From positions 54,076-118,075 of the forward strand of contig SVNX01000002.1 in the NCBI GenBank assembly GCA_015066665.1: DNA of 64,000 nt, in the 5' to 3' direction. Source of the DNA: Ruminococcus sp. GTDB taxonomy: Bacteria > Bacillota > Clostridia > Oscillospirales > Ruminococcaceae. The position numbers and the translations under genes were made by a program. Under the pieces are notes generated by a model. It was not told where the DNA came from. It searched no databases and saw only the letters and a program-made list of their open reading frames with translations. Shown here piece after piece: positions 60,371 to 64,000 of this stretch; the stretch's first letter is position 1; every line of letters starts with the position of its first letter.

Positions 60371-60934
60371 TTACATTAACCTGAGTGCCTGATATAAATC
60401 ACGGCCCTCATTCATTTTATGGCACAGATCATGTCTGCACTGATCATAGCTGGCGAACATTTTTCGGGCTGACTGTTCGCTGCCGTACACCTTCCAGCAT
60501 CCGCAGAACTTGTAGTTTTCGCCGCGGTTTTCGATAAAGCCGATCACATCCTCCATCGGATAACCAAGGAAGATTCCGATTTCGTGCGGGAATTCACCAT
60601 TTGCACGCATTCTCTCGGACAGTCTGTCAAGGCAGGCTCTCACAGTGAACTCACGATAGCCCCACTGCCGCAGCATGGACTGCACATCGGGCTGGCGGAG
60701 ACGCTCACCAAGCTGCGCCACATTATAGACAAGCAGAAGCGTACGCCTGCGGCACTGGCAGAGAATGCGGGAACGCAGCCCCCGTTTACATGCGAGCCGG
60801 TTGAACTGCGATGCAGCCAGTACCACTTCCTGCTGCACGGCGTCGAGCGAAACAAGATTCGCACACTTGACACCCAGCAGCGTCGGTGCCGAATGCTGTG
60901 CAAGAATCCTCTGAAATGCGTTGTCGTATGTCAT
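60371..60934 (-). CDS. DUF3793 family protein
   Basis: This 187-aa soluble protein has the family signature FPHEIGIFLGYPMEDVIGFI (about residues 121-140) and a KVYGSEQSARKMFASY segment. It is Cys-rich for its size (CQCRRR, CGCW, CRHDLC). The function is unknown; the family is repeatedly found next to flavodoxin or iron-transport genes. ATG 60934 has GGGAGG upstream. The promoter carries a palindrome at the expected transcription start. Confidence 0.88.
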   Translation of the reverse strand: MTYDNAFQRILAQHSAPTLLGVKCANLVSLDAVQQEVVLAASQFNRLACKRGLRSRILCQCRRRTLLLVYNVAQLGERLRQPDVQSMLRQWGYREFTVRACLDRLSERMRANGEFPHEIGIFLGYPMEDVIGFIENRGENYKFCGCWKVYGSEQSARKMFASYDQCRHDLCHKMNEGRDLYQALRLM

Positions 60935-61001
60935 AAGGCACCTCCCTTTTTTCTTCATGATGCCCGGATTCGGGACGATTATTACTGGGAATGCATCGTT
61001 C

Positions 61002-61019
61002 GGTTAGCTCTTGCTAACC
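61002..61019. promoter_or_regulatory. Palindromic operator, DtxR/IdeR-like, at the DUF3793 start site
   Basis: GGTTAGC-TCTT-GCTAACC is a perfect 7-bp inverted repeat with a 4-base centre, covering the predicted transcription start. It resembles metal-dependent DtxR-family boxes, and an iron signal would suit a flavodoxin operon. Confidence 0.6.
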
Positions 61020-61026
61020 CTTATAT

Positions 61027-61055
61027 ATTATAGCATACAAGGATATTTTTGTCAA
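61027..61055 (-). promoter_or_regulatory. Sigma-A promoter of DUF3793-flavodoxin
   Basis: TTGACA and TATAAT are separated by 17 bases on the minus strand with TGC before the -10. Confidence 0.85.
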
Positions 61056-61115
61056 GTGCTGTTGCGCACGGCTTACTCAAAGATGGGATGATCAGAAATT
61101 TTTTCAAAAAACCTA

Positions 61116-61144
61116 TTGACAAATGCTGTAAGGCATGCTATAAT
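61116..61144 (+). promoter_or_regulatory. Sigma-A promoter of the PadR operon
   Basis: TTGACA and TATAAT are separated by 17 bases, with TGC before the -10. Confidence 0.88.
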
Positions 61145-61156
61145 GTAAACAACATC

Positions 61157-61179
61157 AATATTATACAGCGTATAATATT
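61157..61179. promoter_or_regulatory. Perfect inverted-repeat operator of the PadR operon
   Basis: AATATTATAC-AGC-GTATAATATT is a perfect 10-bp inverted repeat starting 12 bases after the -10. It is the likely PadR autoregulatory site. Confidence 0.75.
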
Positions 61180-61203
61180 GTGAATCAAACAAGGAGGGAT
61201 GGT

Positions 61204-61518
61204 ATGTTCCCGATCAGTGCAGCATTGCTGGATGCCATGGTACTCTCCCTTGTGGCGAGGGAAGAAACCTATGGCTACCGGATCACACAGGATATGCAGA
61301 CGGCCGCAAAGGTCTCGGAATCCACACTTTACCCCGTTCTGCGGCGATTGCAGAAAACAGGAGCACTTGAAACATTTGACCGTGCCTACATGGGACGAAA
61401 CAGGCGGTATTACCGCATCACAGCACTTGGCGAAGCCATGCTTACCCAGTACCGGATTGACTGGAAGGAGCACAAGACCCAGGTGGACAGCATTCTGATA
61501 AAGGAGGACGAACAATGA
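61204..61518 (+). CDS. PadR-family transcriptional regulator
   Basis: This 104-aa regulator has the PadR winged helix (ALLDAMVLSLVAREETYGYRITQDM in pieces, VSESTLYPVLRRLQKTGALE) and the RRYYRITALGE wing, followed by a C-terminal dimerisation helix. PadR-s proteins of this short type often repress the membrane-protein operon they head. ATG 61204 follows AGGAGG; a GTG further upstream was rejected because it precedes that site. It overlaps the DUF1700 gene by 4 bases. Confidence 0.94.
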   Translation: MFPISAALLDAMVLSLVAREETYGYRITQDMQTAAKVSESTLYPVLRRLQKTGALETFDRAYMGRNRRYYRITALGEAMLTQYRIDWKEHKTQVDSILIKEDEQ

Positions 61519-62183
61519 CTTCTGCTGAATTTTTAAAGCAGCTTGAGAGCCATCTTTCCTCTCTGCCGGAGGAAGAACGCGAAAACGCAATGTCCTATTA
61601 CCGCGAATATTTTGAGGAGGCTGGCCCTGAGGACGAGGATGCCGCCGCTGAACGGCTTGGCTCCCCGCAGTCCGTGGCAGAACGCATCATTCATGAGGTG
61701 GGCGATGCGCCCCAGACTGATGATGCGGCAGTGCATCCGGAAGAAAAGACAGAACCGGAAGCGAAAAAGACAGAACAAACCGCAGCACAGTACGATGTGC
61801 CCCCGCTTGCGGAAAAAGCGTCCGGCACAGCGGCAGCATCCGACTCTTCCAGTCACCTTCTGCTCGGCATTGTGCTGATCTGCGTGACATTCCCCATCTG
61901 GATCACGATTCTGAGCGTGGTATTCAGCATCATCGTATCTTTGGCCGCTGTGATCCTGTCATTTGCGGCAGCGGGGCTGGCAGCTCCGGTTACGGGCATC
62001 TTCATGATACTCGACGGCAGTCTTGGTCTGGGCCTGTATCAGATCGGCGGCGGACTGATGTGTCTCGGACTCGCCCTGCTGCTGTGGAAACCCTGCTATC
62101 TTCTCATTCGCTTAATCGTACAGAGCTGCATTAAAGGTGCGGGCCTGTTCTTCCGATGGATGTCGGGAAAGGAGAAAAATTGA
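61515..62183 (+). CDS. DUF1700 (HAAS) membrane protein
   Basis: This 222-aa protein has an N-terminal helical HAAS-type domain (FLKQLESHLSSLPEEERENAMSYYREYFEEAG in pieces, LGSPQSVAERII), a charged Glu/Lys-rich linker and about three membrane helices in residues 115-205. HAAS domains pair with PadR regulators and DUF4097 proteins as a signalling unit in the envelope. The ATGA overlap couples it to padR. Confidence 0.9.
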   Translation: MTSAEFLKQLESHLSSLPEEERENAMSYYREYFEEAGPEDEDAAAERLGSPQSVAERIIHEVGDAPQTDDAAVHPEEKTEPEAKKTEQTAAQYDVPPLAEKASGTAAASDSSSHLLLGIVLICVTFPIWITILSVVFSIIVSLAAVILSFAAAGLAAPVTGIFMILDGSLGLGLYQIGGGLMCLGLALLLWKPCYLLIRLIVQSCIKGAGLFFRWMSGKEKN

Positions 62184-63226
62184 TGAAACTTGGCGTATTT
62201 TACTGGGCACTCTCTTCTGCGATTGTGGCCTGTGGTCTCGCACTGATGGTGACGGGAGCGGTGGTGCATACAAATACAAACGATCGTGTCAGCTTTATCG
62301 AAACGGCCGAAAACGTGACCGCACTGGATATTTCCCTGCGTGAGAGTGCACTGGAGCTGCGTTCCACGGACGATGCCGACGCATGCACCATTGAATTTGT
62401 CAACGTGGGCGAGGATGCCGGCATGTCCGAAGACGACGGCCTGCTGACCATTTACGATACAAAGAAGAAGTGGTTCAGTTTTCTCTCCTTCGGATGGCGG
62501 GATTATGACAGCAAGATCATTCTCACCGTACCGAAAACAGAGTACGAGAACGTCAGAATTGACCTTGGCCTGGCCGATGACAACAGCATCCGGAATCTGG
62601 CGTGCCTCGATCTGGATCTCGACATGGGCACGGGCGATGTTAACCTCAAGAAGGTGGTGGTTGCGCATGAATTCCAGTTCCACGGCGGCACGGGCAATGT
62701 GGACATCGAGTCGCTGGAGGTGGACAACAAGTTCACCATGGGTCTTGGCACGGGCAGCATTGAAATGAAGGACTGCCGCTTCGGCAGCGATCTGCTTGTC
62801 GATGCGGGCACGGGAGATTTCCGCTGCAAGGATATGACGGTGCTCGGCAATCTGGATGTCGATCTGGGCGCAGGCGACCTGAAGCTTGAGAAGGTTGACG
62901 TGGACGGCACATGTGAGTTCGACTGCGGCACGGGCAATCTCACTGCGGAAAAGAGCAAGTTCCATCAGCTCGACATGGACTGCGGTGCGGGCAACGTAAC
63001 CATGAAGGATACCAAGCTGTTGGGCGATGTGGAGATCGATCACGGTGCGGGCAATCTCACCATTGAGATCGACGGCAAGGCAACAAACTACTGGCTCGAC
63101 ATCGATCAGGGTGCCGGAAAGCTTGAAAGCGGCGGCATTCCGATGGGCACGCCGCTTGCATCCGATGCCCACGTCATTCGTGTGGACGGCGGTGCGGGCA
63201 ACATCCAGTTCATGATCAAGGACTGA
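62183..63226 (+). CDS. DUF4097 (toastrack) envelope protein
   Basis: This 347-aa protein has an N-terminal membrane helix (residues 6-28) and an extracellular right-handed beta-repeat domain. Eight or so units of about 20 residues recur, each with a G-T-G or G-A-G turn (MGTGDVNLK, GGTGNVDIE, LGTGSIEMK, AGTGDFRC, LGAGDLKLE, CGTGNLTAE, CGAGNVTMK, HGAGNLTIE). Such toastrack domains are thought to be adhesion or sensing structures. The ATG shares its first base with the DUF1700 stop. Confidence 0.9.
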   Translation: MKLGVFYWALSSAIVACGLALMVTGAVVHTNTNDRVSFIETAENVTALDISLRESALELRSTDDADACTIEFVNVGEDAGMSEDDGLLTIYDTKKKWFSFLSFGWRDYDSKIILTVPKTEYENVRIDLGLADDNSIRNLACLDLDLDMGTGDVNLKKVVVAHEFQFHGGTGNVDIESLEVDNKFTMGLGTGSIEMKDCRFGSDLLVDAGTGDFRCKDMTVLGNLDVDLGAGDLKLEKVDVDGTCEFDCGTGNLTAEKSKFHQLDMDCGAGNVTMKDTKLLGDVEIDHGAGNLTIEIDGKATNYWLDIDQGAGKLESGGIPMGTPLASDAHVIRVDGGAGNIQFMIKD

Positions 63227-63259
63227 ATGGATTACCAGAATTTACATTGCCATCCCCCA

Positions 63260-63288
63260 TTGACAAACAGCATAAAGACCGCTATAAT
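63260..63288 (+). promoter_or_regulatory. Sigma-A promoter of the second HD gene
   Basis: TTGACA and TATAAT are separated by 17 bases. A long inverted repeat starts at the next base. Confidence 0.85.
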
Positions 63289-63325
63289 AGTAGTGACGGT
63301 GCAAGGGGCATCGTCACTACTTTTT
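63289..63325 (+). terminator. Hairpin plus T run immediately after the HD promoter
   Basis: AGTAGTGACGGTGC and GCATCGTCACTACT form a 14-bp stem with one G-U pair and a 5-base loop, followed by TTTTT. It is a good terminator for the upstream DUF4097 operon, but it also lies across the transcription start of the HD gene. Confidence 0.7.
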
Positions 63326-63341
63326 GGTTTAAGGAGCTGCC

Positions 63342-63848
63342 ATGTCAAGGAAACTCACACATCATGCATTGCAGGCAACGGGTTCACGCAAGGATCTGCG
63401 GCAGCATGCGATATTTGAACTGATTGCAGATCTGCTTTCCCACAGTGAGGTGCAGGCACTGCGGCATTACCGGCATCACATCCGGACGACACGTTTTCAG
63501 CACAGTCTGAACGTGGCCTATTACAGCTATCTGCTCTGCCGGCTGCTCCGGCTGGATGCGGCATCGGCGGCAAGGGCAGGACTTCTGCACGATCTGTACC
63601 ACTATGACACCAAGCGATTCACACGATCTAAACCCGCACTGCGGCATGCAAAGTACCACCCGATGCGGGCGCTGGAAAATGCAGAGCGTCTCTTTGTGAT
63701 GAATCCGCGTGAGCGTGATATGATCGTAACGCACATGTGGCCGGTCACACTGCGGTTTCCCCGCTATGCAGAAGGCTATGTGCTCACCTTCGTGGACAAA
63801 TACTGTGCGGTGATTGAATTTTTCGCCGGACGAAAGGCATATGCATAA
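63342..63848 (+). CDS. HD-domain hydrolase-like protein
   Basis: This 168-aa protein has an HD-superfamily core: RTTRFQHSLNVAYYSYLLCRLL (first His), GLLHDLYHYD (HD dyad near residue 84), a KYHPMRALENAER segment and a MIVTHMWPVTLRFP end with another His. The family is common in gut Clostridia as a short HD phosphohydrolase of unknown substrate. AAGGAG precedes the ATG. The leader between promoter and start contains a terminator-like hairpin. Confidence 0.85.
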   Translation: MSRKLTHHALQATGSRKDLRQHAIFELIADLLSHSEVQALRHYRHHIRTTRFQHSLNVAYYSYLLCRLLRLDAASAARAGLLHDLYHYDTKRFTRSKPALRHAKYHPMRALENAERLFVMNPRERDMIVTHMWPVTLRFPRYAEGYVLTFVDKYCAVIEFFAGRKAYA

Positions 63849-63849
63849 A

Positions 63850-63873
63850 AAAGCCTCCCGAAAGGGAGGCTTT
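63850..63873 (+). terminator. Terminator after the second HD gene
   Basis: AAAGCCTCCC and GGGAGGCTTT form a perfect 10-bp stem with a GAAA loop, overlapping the end of the gene. Confidence 0.8.
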
Positions 63874-63900
63874 CAGTCTGTCAAAAATCCTTATTAGGTT

Positions 63901-63978
63901 CAAAGGACGGAGTCCTTTGGCGGGTTAGAGGGTACGCAGTACCCTCGCAATATAGCCCCTCCCCCGTTGGGGGAGGGG
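63901..63978 (-). repeat. REP-like hairpin cluster, copy 2
   Basis: Three perfect short hairpins with 3-base loops follow each other: CAAAGGAC/GTCCTTTG (63901-63919), GAGGGTAC/GTACCCTC (63928-63946) and CCCCTCCCCC/GGGGGAGGGG (63956-63978). Read on the minus strand, the first two match the order and joining sequence of copy 1 at 5178-5233. The cluster runs toward the window edge. Confidence 0.65.
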
Positions 63979-64000
63979 TTGGGGTGGGGGCAGTTACAGG

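Overview
The window looks like chromosome of a Gram-positive, anaerobic, plant-fibre-degrading member of the Oscillospiraceae close to Ruminococcus. The evidence is a complete spoIIIAA-AH sporulation operon, a Firmicutes-type hprK-murB-rapZ-whiA-dnaE-pfkA block, ThyX instead of ThyA, a reverse rubrerythrin with a PerR-like regulator, and secreted GH5 and PL1 enzymes carrying type I dockerin modules, which implies a cellulosome elsewhere in the genome. Most of the sequence is GC-rich with an AT-rich island at 53.2-53.7 kb. Species assignment is inference. No tRNA, rRNA, CRISPR array, transposase or phage gene was found.

Layout. 1-9.1 kb (minus strand): partial DUF2156 gene, thyX, a P-loop kinase, pnp, rpsO, a DUF624 membrane protein, proC, a folate-type ECF S component behind a THF riboswitch, and pfkA. 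9.2-20.5 kb (minus): a nearly gap-free run, possibly one transcript from a strong promoter at 20.5 kb: rpe, three Rnf-like membrane proteins (D, E, A), a membrane-anchored DUF4015-like protein, hprK, murB, rapZ, whiA, dnaE. 20.6-31.8 kb (minus): a second long run from a promoter at 31.8 kb to a terminator at 20.6 kb: asp23, nusB, a TsaD paralogue, xseA, xseB, ispA, DUF212, dxs, tlyA, nadK, argR, recN, a 57-aa protein and a metallophosphoesterase. 31.8-36.5 kb: spoIIIA operon behind a sigma-E-like promoter. 36.6-39 kb: LTA-synthase-like sulfatase and a small lipoprotein. 39.2-44.8 kb (plus): HD protein, GH13 fused to DUF1653, then a CLC-F-type transporter with a HAD phosphatase, a small protein and an alpha/beta hydrolase. 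44.9-57.7 kb: polysaccharide region with a sensor-GGDEF-like-AraC regulator, two GH43 paralogues, GH5-dockerin, a perR-rubrerythrin pair, and a 1335-aa double PL1-dockerin enzyme. 57.7-64 kb: BlaR1/BlaI-like pair, DUF3793-flavodoxin pair, PadR-DUF1700-DUF4097 operon, a second HD protein and a cluster of REP-like hairpins.

How it fits together. The right half is adapted to pectin and xylan/arabinan breakdown: secreted dockerin enzymes cut polymer, a lipoprotein GH43 and a cytosolic GH43 could finish oligomers, and a divergent one-component regulator probably senses the sugar. The left half is housekeeping. Its most unusual content is the RnfD/E/A-like trio downstream of rpe, which lacks nearly all recognisable redox-cofactor ligands and has no RnfB, C or G beside it. 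Vegetative promoters throughout are close to consensus with 17-bp spacers, often with an extended -10.
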